Positions 30,745 to 44,618 of a DNA stretch of 64,000 bases are shown here, piece after piece (the stretch's first letter is position 1; the number at the start of each line of letters is the position of its first letter). Both the position numbers and the translations under genes were made by a program. The DNA lies in the NCBI GenBank assembly GCA_030268105.1, contig BSDZ01000011.1, positions 1,736,001-1,800,000 on the forward strand, given 5' to 3'. This stretch comes from Volvox africanus (taxonomy: Eukaryota; Chlorophyta; Chlorophyceae; Chlamydomonadales; Volvocaceae). Below the pieces are notes generated by a model. The model saw only the letters and a list, made by a program, of their open reading frames with translations. It searched no databases and was not told the DNA's origin.

Positions 30745-32950
30745 ATGGCCACTTGCGGGATCGCTAGCCCAGGGTTATATCAAACGGTTAGTGCTAGGCA
30801 ACGAGGGCAACGATCACTTGGCATGCCCGTCGTAAATGCTAGTATCGAGATTGCCCCATCGACGGCGTCGTGTGAAAAAAATGTTATTATAACTCTTGAT
30901 GGCGCAAAGGACTCCAAAATCAAGCTCTCAGCAGATTGCTTCGGAAAGGTATGTACGTGCGACCATACCTAGATGGCAAAAAGACAGCCTGTCGGGCCCC
31001 ATCACGACACCACTTTCAGCAGCTTAACAAAAAGCATACAGCATACCCCCTCCCTATTCCCTTTCTCTTCAATGATACAATCGCTCAGTCGATGGTGGGC
31101 GATCCGACCTTCACCTGGCTCACTGATGGGAACTGCCCGGACCGTGTGGTCCGCTTCTTCCGCAACGTCGCCCGCATGGGGTTTAAGGCGGCTGCGGATT
31201 GGAGTACATGTTGGGTCCTTCAGGCCGCAAATCCGCATCTTCCAGGTAAGTGTGTCACTGACGTCCCGCGCTGCGTGAGTACAAACTCTCCGTCCTCGAC
31301 CACCTATCGAAAAGCCAGCCTTACGAGTGAGAAGCGGGATGAGGGTAAGTATGTGAGTGGCACCCTCAGCCCAGACATGCGAACAGAGGTAACCGACAGG
31401 CAGGACTATGCAAAACGGTAGTGGCAGCATTAGCACCATTATGCTGTCCCACCCACGCCATCACCAGCACACTCTTGCAAGCCTGCTTGCAGAGAGGAAC
31501 TGCCGAGGATGCACGTACATACCTTTTGCCGCCCCCTCACTGACATCACCTGCAGGTGCCAAGCCCAGTCCGACCATGGGGTCTCTGGCACCAAAGGTTG
31601 TGTGTATTGCGTACAAGTACCCGCGCACCTTCCCAAATGCCTGGAGGTGGATCTGGGGGGGTCTCGGCAGCACTCTGCGCAGCGCGCCCAACCTTCGCGC
31701 GGCGGGGTATTTCATGAAGATGATCAAGGCTTTCGACAAGGCTAAGGAGCACTTTTTCAAGGTCCTTGCCACATTCCGCCGCTTGGTGTCGTCCGCGGGC
31801 CAAGCGAGCTTATGTCACACTTATTAATTCGTATACGCACATGCATTTCTACTTCGTGATTTCTTTGACTCTCTTCTGTGTACCATGATAAGCAAATCAG
31901 CTTTGTATGACCCAACACAGCTTTTGTGCGCATCATTATGACCATCATATGTCGTTAACTACCCGGCGGAAGGGCTCGTGAAGCGGATACAATACAAATC
32001 AGCCTAGCTCGTGTCTGTGAATGAATGCGATACGCGTGATGGAGGGGCTCATTGTTGGCCGCCATTGCCCTTAACTATACTCTGTTAGTTGTGTCTTCCT
32101 GACCTGTGAGCTGCAACTGTGGTACGCAGCCAGGTGTTAGTCGTCCTCCTGACCCGCCATCCTTCGTCTTGTCCCACAGGAGCACGGCCCATTCCTCTAC
32201 ATCTGCTGTTTTGGCACAGATCCAGATTTCCAAGGCAAAGGCCTGGGTTCTGACCTAATGCGGGAGGTCCTGACACGTGCATGCAAGCTGGGAATGTGAG
32301 TGAGGTGGCGAGTCTGCTTCGAGAGTGTCTGTGGCTTATCCGTCCTTGCTGCATGGCCTGCAGGCGGTCAAACTGTAAACTTGCAGGAGGAAATAGCCAG
32401 ACCAAAGCAAAGCAGGTCCCTTTAAAGTACACCAGCAGGGACCTTTACAGCAGGGACCTTTGCATTCATGCAGGGGGTTGCTGCGGCCCTGCAGTCGTAT
32501 GCCGGGACAGGATAGTTCAGTGTGCATACAAGTGTGTGGGACGAGTCGCGATAGTTTTGCTGGCGGTGACAAAGCCCCGACATTATTACCGGCAAATGAG
32601 CAGAACACAGTGAGCCGTACTTACCCCGCGTGCCCCGGCTTATGTCCTGTGTTGCCAGATTGTGGTTATCTGTATGCCTCACACGTTCGGTGCACGACCG
32701 CTGATATCGTATTATCGCAAACTGCTTCCTTTTCCCGCATCACTTCCCGTAACCGTGACATGTGTACATTGGCCCGCTTATGCAACGGTGGTCGTACAGG
32801 CCCGCGTATCTGGAAGCCAGTGGTGTGGACAGCTGTCGCTTCTACCAGCGGAACGGCTTCCAAGTCCTTCAGGAGTTCAAGGCGGAGCCGGATGCGCCAG
32901 CCATGTTCCTCATGGCAAATTTTCAGGGGAAATCTCCGGCAGCATGCTGA
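30745..32950 (+). CDS. GNAT-family N-acetyltransferase, unit copy 2
   Basis: Exons 30745-30948, 31089-31245, 31556-31761, 32180-32295 and 32800-32950, the same structure as copy 1 and fully open. The third exon carries a private GAG to AAG change (Glu to Lys in the CIAYEYP segment). All splice sites and the QGKGLG motif are kept. Confidence 0.88.
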
Positions 32951-35564
32951 GCTCGGCCAGGAGGGGGAAAGTTAAGTACGTCGCTTGCAGTATTTTTTTA
33001 TCATTTGTTATCGTACTGAGGTTGCTCACGCGAATTCTGGATGTATATGTAAGGGCGTATAGCACATACAGAGGACTGCTGCCGTGCTGGCTGCTGGCTA
33101 GCATTTGACACGGCAAGCAAGCTCTCGCGCATGCGCGCGAAATAGGGGTATAGGGGTGAAAAGTGTTGGCTAACCAGCTGGAGCTGATGGTCCATAAATA
33201 GCGCGGGGTGCGGTGGTTGTGGTGATTGTATTTGTCGTGTCATTTTCAACGGAATCATTGTGCCATATCTTTGAAAGCATACGAACTTAAGCTCTACCTA
33301 GCAAGGGCGATTGCATGCATATTGCAAGCTTGCAGGAAAGGGGCCCTTTGATATCATATATAAAAGGCCGTCTCCGTAGGGCTTCAGGGTCTCCATACCC
33401 TACTATACCCTTGAAACGAGATATGGTCCATTTTCATGCCGGACCCCAGTACGGATTGTTGTGTGGCGCTTGGTAATGGGAAAAGGGAGATAGCTCAGAG
33501 TAAGGGGGCCCACGGGCCTGAGAGGCACAGAGGAAGTAAATGAGGCTCCGTACATTTCGGTGTTACTGCTTCAAGCAATCACTGTTGGCCTAAACCGAAA
33601 GTGAAGGAGGGTTTCATGGAAGCAGCATTATCAAAAAGTAGAAGTCCATCGATAAGGGCAATGTCGGCAGGGCCTCACAGTTAGTCCGAGGGTAAGCTAG
33701 CCAGGAACTAACGGCTGTCGGACACATTTACACTCATGCCATAACTCCGTACTCAACAGTCTCAGCGGTCCGAAACCTCCACATACCCAAGACTCCATTA
33801 GCAGCCCTATTATCTTCTAAGACTCCGTTACAAGCTAGAGATATTGAATAATGATGGGACGGAGAGGGCAAGGACGCACCGACAAAGGGGCAGCCACAAA
33901 AGGCCACAAAAGTCCCGTCTCTGCGCTCACACAACACGCAGCAAAATCAACAGCAGATTGGTGGCGGCATCGATCGCTGGTGGTGTAGCCGAACCGATCG
34001 TGCAAATGTTGTAGGTGCAAGTGCACATCGTCACATGCTGGCCACCGGCTTCATCGTCAAAGACCGTACATGATTTTACCCATCGGCAGGGATGCAATAA
34101 CTACTTGCGTTTGTAACCGGAGATTCATGAGTATTGTGTCTTAAATCCCACACGCTAGTTTAGTTACGGTAATTTGGCGCTTGGGGTAACTCGGAGAGGC
34201 GCAGTTGATGGCGGGTCCTTGCCCGTCTCGGCCGCCTTGGCTTGCGAAACCCATTAAGTCCTGCGTGAGGATCCATGATGCCGCTCACGGACTACCATCT
34301 CGGGCGGGAATCGGTTAGGAGAAGAGGGGTGGCTGTAAGAGGCTGTATGAGGCCCCCCCCCGGATGTTGGCGCGCCAGCAACTGATCATGCACGTGGCTC
34401 GGAAAGTGGCCGTGTGGCGCTAAGGCTCAATACGAAGGTCCCCCGCCGTATGTAGATGGAGACTTAGAACGACCGCGTGGACGACCGGGGCCCACTTGGT
34501 TAGATTGATCAGGATTGGGCTTGTTGTGTCCACCTAGGATGTAACTTCCCACTATGTCCGATCTATATGCGATGTATGTGTGAGTTGCTTCCTGCCTGTG
34601 ATATGTCATCCGTATCAACTCCCTGCGTGCTCTTCTTCCAAGGATGGACCATTTCTATGAGTCAGTCACTCGTTAGGGTTTGGGAACACACTTGGTGGCT
34701 TCATAAGGCGTGCGTGGGACATTGTTGAGTCCGTGTCACACATATACCAGAGATGTGGCTGGCATCTAACGCTGCACCGGTTGGGTCCTCAGCTGCCGAC
34801 ACCTCGCCTAGGCTGCCTCATGATAAGGGGTATTCCCACAGCGCCTTAATCATGAAGACTCAAAACCCCAAATCGCGCACCACTACTGAAACCTGGACAG
34901 GTATACAAATGAAGCCAAGTGCATAGCCAGCAATAGTTTTGTCTATGTGTCATTAGCGTGGACATGAACCGTCGTTGAGTGCACAAGTATTTCTCTTCAC
35001 ATCACGACACCTAAACTTGCTTGAATGTGCAGGTTATTACCCTTCCTTACATTTAGGCTCTCGGTTTGGAGCCCCCATAGCTCGTGAAAAACTACCTACT
35101 GTATACCGCTAATGGACTTCTAATTCCTAGCTCACACGACTCTGTCTGCTGCTTGCCGTATGATTATTATGAGCGAACGGCCTAGATCCCTAGTCTGTCC
35201 AATGGTAAATTTGAGTACTAGCGGGTATTATATATAGGGTAGCGGGGCTAGCGGGGTAGCGGGGTAAGTAGTAGGGCTAGCGGGGTATGACGCTTTGCAT
35301 GACCGGCCAACACACTCATCAGTTACAGCACGTCCCAGGCAGGTCACACATGAGTTAGCAGGTCCACATTGCACGTGGCTATATGGCACAGCCTAAATGA
35401 GCACAAATGAAACGTGGTCGTGACACCAAATGCATACCTGACACCAAAGATTGGACTGCTTTGGGGAAAATGAGTAGCATCAAACTTCTATATTTTGCGG
35501 TTGAAATTAATATCTATGGTACTGCCCGGCATCCCAAAATATACAAAGTTGTGCAACATATAAA

Positions 35565-35635
35565 AGGACGTGAACGAGTCGAACCCGCTACCCGGGAGGG
35601 AGGGTTGCTACCCCCTCACTGATGCAAAACCTCCT
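35565..35635 (-). other. tRNA-like sequence, unit copy 3
   Basis: Same sequence as at 21689-21759. Confidence 0.35.
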
Positions 35636-36582
35636 ACCCCAAACACACCTGGATGCAATGAGATGCACACAAGCATAGTTGCATAGTCATAGCCCCTTGA
35701 TGATCGGTGCCATGGCAGCAAAAGGCGTTGCTGGATGGGAAAGGTGTGGGGTGCTCATACTGTCGTGCAGATTATCGTTACATTGTATATGGTCCGTCCT
35801 ACCCTGACCTGGATCTCCAAGCAAGCTCGCTGAATTACTACCGTTATTCTTCACTTCCCTTACCAATTCCGGGGATGTATTCCTCTCGACACGAACATGC
35901 GTGCGTGCACGGCTAGGCTGACCATGTCCATAAGTTGGCTTACATTACATGGCCGCAATTCGCCCCGATGTTCCTTTTTAGTCTTGCGTTTCTGCTAGCC
36001 GCGCTTGCAGGATGCTCTGCGTTGATAGCATATATATAAATGGGAAACGACGCTGTCGTCAGACAGACAGTTTCAATCTTATAATTGATATTAACTATCC
36101 TACAGATAGCTGCTACTGCCGCGGTCTGGCTCCGTGGCCTGCTTCACTTCCGTCGCCTTTGATGCTGCTTTGTCTTGCGTTGCCGCACCTTTCTCCAGTC
36201 GAAGTTTGTCACAGGTATCGCTGACCTTTCGGCCTTCAAAGCCATCTGAAATCTTAGGTGTTTGTAAGTGCGTGTACATGCTTAATGGCCAAGTACCTCA
36301 TGATAAATTGCAGGACTCCCGTCGGTGTCCATCGCGGTAATAATGGTCAAGTACGGACACTAACGGAGAGGACAAAAAGTGACAGGGTGAGCTTTACATG
36401 CGGCAGATAAAAACCCTTACTATAAAGCGTTCGATTTTCTACGCAATATTCAGAATGTCATTTTTGACCGTCAAACAAGAAATGGCATAGAGCTTTTTTA
36501 TCTTTATGCCACTTGCTTCGGACGTTCGGAATGCGCGGGCATAAGCTTGCCTTCGTTCGGAACGTTTCGGATGATGTGAATA

Positions 36583-37274
36583 GAGGGTATTTACACTTGG
36601 ATTAACTTGGACGGATTAGGCTCTTCTTTAATCCTGTGTAATCCAGCCTAATCCGACACTAATCTCACTCGTGTTCTCAAGGTCAAGGATTAAGGCGCGG
36701 ATTACGTACGACGACACGATAGTTCTAAATATATTACGCAATCAGACTACCTTCTATTGCTCTTACCTGATGCAAATCCTACCGTTATGCTGTGATGGGC
36801 TCCGAAAGGAATAGGCAGGCATTCGCTGCCATGGCGTGCGCATTAGCCACTATATCACCGGTTTCCATCCACTAGTTTGCAGTCAGTGAACTTGAGCGAA
36901 ATGCCTATCTCTTAATTGCAATTATCCTTATTTGAGGTAATCGGAGGCTTCCTGTGTTTGAAAGAGGTAGGTGCCTTGCAAAATTGCCTAAATCCCTAAA
37001 TGCCAATTTGATACTCGGAGGCGACCAGGTGCCAAATTTTTGTCACCACATTTCAGACCAAACTACAGGCAGAAAATAGACTTTTCAATATATAGTAGTA
37101 TGGATTTAAGTCAAGTTAATCTCGTCTGAGCGGGTACAACAGGCGGTAATCCCGCCTCCCTAATCCGACTAATTCGCCCTAATCCTGCCTAATCCATGAG
37201 CTGTTTCCACTTGCAGCGGATTAAGACGTCTTTAGCCCTAATCCGTCCAAGTTAATCCAAGTGTTAACACCCTC
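36583..37274. mobile_element. MITE-like element, unit copy 3
   Basis: Same element, 692 bp, identical in structure to copy 2. Confidence 0.75.
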
Positions 37275-37681
37275 ATACAGGACCATAACTGCATTCAAAA
37301 ATCAATCAATTTTCTTAAACATCTTAAATTTTATTTAACCGTGAACTTATTTGTAATCTTTAGTTTATTGTCTAACCAAAATTTTGGAAGCAAGTAATGT
37401 TGTAAACCTAATCATCCGTTGACCGAATTACTGGTACGAATAATCAGTAAGCCTCATAATCGGATGACTCAATTACCTTTTATAAATTACACGCACGCAA
37501 CGACTTTTGTTAATAACAAGGTTTATTAATGTTTTTGTTTTCGTGATATATTATATGCATGTGGCCGCATTACTCCTGACGACTCTGGTGTCCGTTGTTG
37601 CAGCCTATAAGTGGCGCTAAACCTGACGATTAAGGGGCCCGGAAGGTAGGGCTAAGATCCTAAGCTCAAACCTTATCAGAT

Positions 37682-39887
37682 ATGGCCACTTGCGGGATCG
37701 CTAGCCCAGGGTTATATCAAACGGTTAGTGCTAGGCAACGAGGGCAACGATCACTTGGCATGCCCGTCGTAAATGCTAGTATCGAGATTGCCCCATCGAC
37801 GGCGTCGTGTGAAAAAAATGTTATTATAACTCTTGATGGCGCAAAGGACTCCAAAATCAAGCTCTCAGCAGATTGCTTCGGAAAGGTATGTACGTGCGAC
37901 CATACCTAGATGGCAAAAAGACAGCCTGTCGGGCCCCATCACGACACCACTTTCAGCAGCTTAACAAAAAGCATACAGCATACCCCCTCCCTATTCCCTT
38001 TCTCTTCAATGATACAATCGCTCAGTCGATGGTGGGCGATCCGACCTTCACCTGGCTCACTGATGGGAACTGCCCGGACCGTGTGGTCCGCTTCTTCCGC
38101 AACGTCGCCCGCATGGGGTTTAAGGCGGCTGCGGATTGGAGTACATGTTGGGTCCTTCAGGCCGCAAATCCGCATCTTCCAGGTAAGTGTGTCACTGACG
38201 TCCCGCGCTGCGTGAGTACAAACTCTCCGTCCTCGACCACCTATCGAAAAGCCAGCCTTACGAGTGAGAAGCGGGATGAGGGTAAGTATGTGAGTGGCAC
38301 CCTCAGCCCAGACATGCGAACAGAGGTAACCGACAGGCAGGACTATGCAAAACGGTAGTGGCAGCATTAGCACCATTATGCTGTCCCACCCACGCCATCA
38401 CCAGCACACTCTTGCAAGCCTGCTTGCAGAGAGGAACTGCCGAGGATGCACGTACATACCTTTTGCCGCCCCCTCACTGACATCACCTGCAGGTGCCAAG
38501 CCCAGTCCGACCATGGGGTCTCTGGCACCAAAGGTTGTGTGTATTGCGTACGAGTACCCGCGCACCTTCCCAAATGCCTGGAGGTGGATCTGGGGGGGTC
38601 TCGGCAGCACTCTGCGCAGCGCGCCCAACCTTCGCGCGGCGGGGTATTTCATGAAGATGATCAAGGCTTTCGACAAGGCTAAGGAGCACTTTTTCAAGGT
38701 CCTTGCCACATTCCGCCGCTTGGTGTCGTCCGCGGGCCAAGCGAGCTTATGTCACACTTATTAATTCGTATACGCACATGCATTTCTACTTCGTGATTTC
38801 TTTGACTCTCTTCTGTGTACCATGATAAGCAAATCAGCTTTGTATGACCCAACACAGCTTTTGTGCGCATCATTATGACCATCATATGTCGTTAACTACC
38901 CGGCGGAAGGGCTCGTGAAGCGGATACAATACAAATCAGCCTAGCTCGTGTCTGTGAATGAATGCGATACGCGTGATGGAGGGGCTCATTGTTGGCCGCC
39001 ATTGCCCTTAACTATACTCTGTTAGTTGTGTCTTCCTGACCTGTGAGCTGCAACTGTGGTACGCAGCCAGGTGTTAGTCGTCCTCCTGACCCGCCATCCT
39101 TCGTCTTGTCCCACAGGAGCACGGCCCATTCCTCTACATCTGCTGTTTTGGCACAGATCCAGATTTCCAAGGCAAAGGCCTGGGTTCTGACCTAATGCGG
39201 GAGGTCCTGACACGTGCATGCAAGCTGGGAATGTGAGTGAGGTGGCGAGTCTGCTTCGAGAGTGTCTGTGGCTTATCCGTCCTTGCTGCATGGCCTGCAG
39301 GCGGTCAAACTGTAAACTTGCAGGAGGAAATAGCCAGACCAAAGCAAAGCAGGTCCCTTTAAAGTACACCAGCAGGGACCTTTACAGCAGGGACCTTTGC
39401 ATTCATGCAGGGGGTTGCTGCGGCCCTGCAGTCGTATGCCGGGACAGGATAGTTCAGTGTGCATACAAGTGTGTGGGACGAGTCGCGATAGTTTTGCTGG
39501 CGGTGACAAAGCCCCGACATTATTACCGGCAAATGAGCAGAACACAGTGAGCCGTACTTACCCCGCGTGCCCCGGCTTATGTCCTGTGTTGCCAGATTGT
39601 GGTTATCTGTATGCCTCACACGTTCGGTGCACGACCGCTGATATCGTATTATCGCAAACTGCTTCCTTTTCCCGCATCACTTCCCGTAACCGTGACATGT
39701 GTACATTGGCCCGCTTATGCAACGGTGGTCGTACAGGCCCGCGTATCTGGAAGCCAGTGGTGTGGACAGCTGTCGCTTCTACCAGCGGAACGGCTTCCAA
39801 GTCCTTCAGGAGTTCAAGGCGGAGCCGGATGCGCCAGCCATGTTCCTCATGGCAAATTTTCAGGGGAAATCTCCGGCAGCATGCTGA
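37682..39887 (+). CDS. GNAT-family N-acetyltransferase, unit copy 3
   Basis: Exons 37682-37885, 38026-38182, 38493-38698, 39117-39232 and 39737-39887. The predicted protein equals copy 1 by eye. All splice sites are intact. Confidence 0.88.
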
Positions 39888-42501
39888 GCTCGGCCAGGAG
39901 GGGGAAAGTTAAGTACGTCGCTTGCAGTATTTTTTTATCATTTGTTATCGTACTGAGGTTGCTCACGCGAATTCTGGATGTATATGTAAGGGCGTATAGC
40001 ACATACAGAGGACTGCTGCCGTGCTGGCTGCTGGCTAGCATTTGACACGGCAAGCAAGCTCTCGCGCATGCGCGCGAAATAGGGGTATAGGGGTGAAAAG
40101 TGTTGGCTAACCAGCTGGAGCTGATGGTCCATAAATAGCGCGGGGTGCGGTGGTTGTGGTGATTGTATTTGTCGTGTCATTTTCAACGGAATCATTGTGC
40201 CATATCTTTGAAAGCATACGAACTTAAGCTCTACCTAGCAAGGGCGATTGCATGCATATTGCAAGCTTGCAGGAAAGGGGCCCTTTGATATCATATATAA
40301 AAGGCCGTCTCCGTAGGGCTTCAGGGTCTCCATACCCTACTATACCCTTGAAACGAGATATGGTCCATTTTCATGCCGGACCCCAGTACGGATTGTTGTG
40401 TGGCGCTTGGTAATGGGAAAAGGGAGATAGCTCAGAGTAAGGGGGCCCACGGGCCTGAGAGGCACAGAGGAAGTAAATGAGGCTCCGTACATTTCGGTGT
40501 TACTGCTTCAAGCAATCACTGTTGGCCTAAACCGAAAGTGAAGGAGGGTTTCATGGAAGCAGCATTATCAAAAAGTAGAAGTCCATCGATAAGGGCAATG
40601 TCGGCAGGGCCTCACAGTTAGTCCGAGGGTAAGCTAGCCAGGAACTAACGGCTGTCGGACACATTTACACTCATGCCATAACTCCGTACTCAACAGTCTC
40701 AGCGGTCCGAAACCTCCACATACCCAAGACTCCATTAGCAGCCCTATTATCTTCTAAGACTCCGTTACAAGCTAGAGATATTGAATAATGATGGGACGGA
40801 GAGGGCAAGGACGCACCGACAAAGGGGCAGCCACAAAAGGCCACAAAAGTCCCGTCTCTGCGCTCACACAACACGCAGCAAAATCAACAGCAGATTGGTG
40901 GCGGCATCGATCGCTGGTGGTGTAGCCGAACCGATCGTGCAAATGTTGTAGGTGCAAGTGCACATCGTCACATGCTGGCCACCGGCTTCATCGTCAAAGA
41001 CCGTACATGATTTTACCCATCGGCAGGGATGCAATAACTACTTGCGTTTGTAACCGGAGATTCATGAGTATTGTGTCTTAAATCCCACACGCTAGTTTAG
41101 TTACGGTAATTTGGCGCTTGGGGTAACTCGGAGAGGCGCAGTTGATGGCGGGTCCTTGCCCGTCTCGGCCGCCTTGGCTTGCGAAACCCATTAAGTCCTG
41201 CGTGAGGATCCATGATGCCGCTCACGGACTACCATCTCGGGCGGGAATCGGTTAGGAGAAGAGGGGTGGCTGTAAGAGGCTGTATGAGGCCCCCCCCCGG
41301 ATGTTGGCGCGCCAGCAACTGATCATGCACGTGGCTCGGAAAGTGGCCGTGTGGCGCTAAGGCTCAATACGAAGGTCCCCCGCCGTATGTAGATGGAGAC
41401 TTAGAACGACCGCGTGGACGACCGGGGCCCACTTGGTTAGATTGATCAGGATTGGGCTTGTTGTGTCCACCTAGGATGTAACTTCCCACTATGTCCGATC
41501 TATATGCGATGTATGTGTGAGTTGCTTCCTGCCTGTGATATGTCATCCGTATCAACTCCCTGCGTGCTCTTCTTCCAAGGATGGACCATTTCTATGAGTC
41601 AGTCACTCGTTAGGGTTTGGGAACACACTTGGTGGCTTCATAAGGCGTGCGTGGGACATTGTTGAGTCCGTGTCACACATATACCAGAGATGTGGCTGGC
41701 ATCTAACGCTGCACCGGTTGGGTCCTCAGCTGCCGACACCTCGCCTAGGCTGCCTCATGATAAGGGGTATTCCCACAGCGCCTTAATCATGAAGACTCAA
41801 AACCCCAAATCGCGCACCACTACTGAAACCTGGACAGGTATACAAATGAAGCCAAGTGCATAGCCAGCAATAGTTTTGTCTATGTGTCATTAGCGTGGAC
41901 ATGAACCGTCGTTGAGTGCACAAGTATTTCTCTTCACATCACGACACCTAAACTTGCTTGAATGTGCAGGTTATTACCCTTCCTTACATTTAGGCTCTCG
42001 GTTTGGAGCCCCCATAGCTCGTGAAAAACTACCTACTGTATACCGCTAATGGACTTCTAATTCCTAGCTCACACGACTCTGTCTGCTGCTTGCCGTATGA
42101 TTATTATGAGCGAACGGCCTAGATCCCTAGTCTGTCCAATGGTAAATTTGAGTACTAGCGGGTATTATATATAGGGTAGCGGGGCTAGCGGGGTAGCGGG
42201 GTAAGTAGTAGGGCTAGCGGGGTATGACGCTTTGCATGACCGGCCAACACACTCATCAGTTACAGCACGTCCCAGGCAGGTCACACATGAGTTAGCAGGT
42301 CCACATTGCACGTGGCTATATGGCACAGCCTAAATGAGCACAAATGAAACGTGGTCGTGACACCAAATGCATACCTGACACCAAAGATTGGACTGCTTTG
42401 GGGAAAATGAGTAGCATCAAACTTCTATATTTTGCGGTTGAAATTAATATCTATGGTACTGCCCGGCATCCCAAAATATACAAAGTTGTGCAACATATAA
42501 A

Positions 42502-42572
42502 AGGACGTGAACGAGTCGAACCCGCTACCCGGGAGGGAGGGTTGCTACCCCCTCACTGATGCAAAACCTCCT
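42502..42572 (-). other. tRNA-like sequence, unit copy 4
   Basis: Same sequence as at 21689-21759. Confidence 0.35.
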
Positions 42573-43519
42573 ACCCCAAACACACCTGGATGCAATGAGA
42601 TGCACACAAGCATAGTTGCATAGTCATAGCCCCTTGATGATCGGTGCCATGGCAGCAAAAGGCGTTGCTGGATGGGAAAGGTGTGGGGTGCTCATACTGT
42701 CGTGCAGATTATCGTTACATTGTATATGGTCCGTCCTACCCTGACCTGGATCTCCAAGCAAGCTCGCTGAATTACTACCGTTATTCTTCACTTCCCTTAC
42801 CAATTCCGGGGATGTATTCCTCTCGACACGAACATGCGTGCGTGCACGGCTAGGCTGACCATGTCCATAAGTTGGCTTACATTACATGGCCGCAATTCGC
42901 CCCGATGTTCCTTTTTAGTCTTGCGTTTCTGCTAGCCGCGCTTGCAGGATGCTCTGCGTTGATAGCATATATATAAATGGGAAACGACGCTGTCGTCAGA
43001 CAGACAGTTTCAATCTTATAATTGATATTAACTATCCTACAGATAGCTGCTACTGCCGCGGTCTGGCTCCGTGGCCTGCTTCACTTCCGTCGCCTTTGAT
43101 GCTGCTTTGTCTTGCGTTGCCGCACCTTTCTCCAGTCGAAGTTTGTCACAGGTATCGCTGACCTTTCGGCCTTCAAAGCCATCTGAAATCTTAGGTGTTT
43201 GTAAGTGCGTGTACATGCTTAATGGCCAAGTACCTCATGATAAATTGCAGGACTCCCGTCGGTGTCCATCGCGGTAATAATGGTCAAGTACGGACACTAA
43301 CGGAGAGGACAAAAAGTGACAGGGTGAGCTTTACATGCGGCAGATAAAAACCCTTACTATAAAGCGTTCGATTTTCTACGCAATATTCAGAATGTCATTT
43401 TTGACCGTCAAACAAGAAATGGCATAGAGCTTTTTTATCTTTATGCCACTTGCTTCGGACGTTCGGAATGCGCGGGCATAAGCTTGCCTTCGTTCGGAAC
43501 GTTTCGGATGATGTGAATA

Positions 43520-44211
43520 GAGGGTATTTACACTTGGATTAACTTGGACGGATTAGGCTCTTCTTTAATCCTGTGTAATCCAGCCTAATCCGACACTAAT
43601 CTCACTCGTGTTCTCAAGGTCAAGGATTAAGGCGCGGATTACGTACGACGACACGATAGTTCTAAATATATTACGCAATCAGACTACCTTCTATTGCTCT
43701 TACCTGATGCAAATCCTACCGTTATGCTGTGATGGGCTCCGAAAGGAATAGGCAGGCATTCGCTGCCATGGCGTGCGCATTAGCCACTATATCACCGGTT
43801 TCCATCCACTAGTTTGCAGTCAGTGAACTTGAGCGAAATGCCTATCTCTTAATTGCAATTATCCTTATTTGAGGTAATCGGAGGCTTCCTGTGTTTGAAA
43901 GAGGTAGGTGCCTTGCAAAATTGCCTAAATCCCTAAATGCCAATTTGATACTCGGAGGCGACCAGGTGCCAAATTTTTGTCACCACATTTCAGACCAAAC
44001 TACAGGCAGAAAATAGACTTTTCAATATATAGTAGTATGGATTTAAGTCAAGTTAATCTCGTCTGAGCGGGTACAACAGGCGGTAATCCCGCCTCCCTAA
44101 TCCGACTAATTCGCCCTAATCCTGCCTAATCCATGAGCTGTTTCCACTTGCAGCGGATTAAGACGTCTTTAGCCCTAATCCGTCCAAGTTAATCCAAGTG
44201 TTAACACCCTC
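43520..44211. mobile_element. MITE-like element, unit copy 4
   Basis: Same element, 692 bp, identical in structure to copy 2. Confidence 0.75.
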
Positions 44212-44618
44212 ATACAGGACCATAACTGCATTCAAAAATCAATCAATTTTCTTAAACATCTTAAATTTTATTTAACCGTGAACTTATTTGTAATCTTTAG
44301 TTTATTGTCTAACCAAAATTTTGGAAGCAAGTAATGTTGTAAACCTAATCATCCGTTGACCGAATTACTGGTACGAATAATCAGTAAGCCTCATAATCGG
44401 ATGACTCAATTACCTTTTATAAATTACACGCACGCAACGACTTTTGTTAATAACAAGGTTTATTAATGTTTTTGTTTTCGTGATATATTATATGCATGTG
44501 GCCGCATTACTCCTGACGACTCTGGTGTCCGTTGTTGCAGCCTATAAGTGGCGCTAAACCTGACGATTAAGGGGCCCGGAAGGTAGGGCTAAGATCCTAA
44601 GCTCAAACCTTATCAGAT

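Larger units (their letters stand above)
26975..33911 (+). repeat. Tandem unit copy 2
   Basis: Complete 6,937-bp unit. It shares the GACGACGCTGG variant (about 30640) with copy 1. It has a private GAG to AAG change in the acetyltransferase gene and a private CATGCACATGG near 27450. Confidence 0.96.
33912..40848 (+). repeat. Tandem unit copy 3
   Basis: Complete 6,937-bp unit. It shares two variants only with copy 4: TTAATCATGAAG near 34850 and GACGACTCTGG near 37580. Confidence 0.96.
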
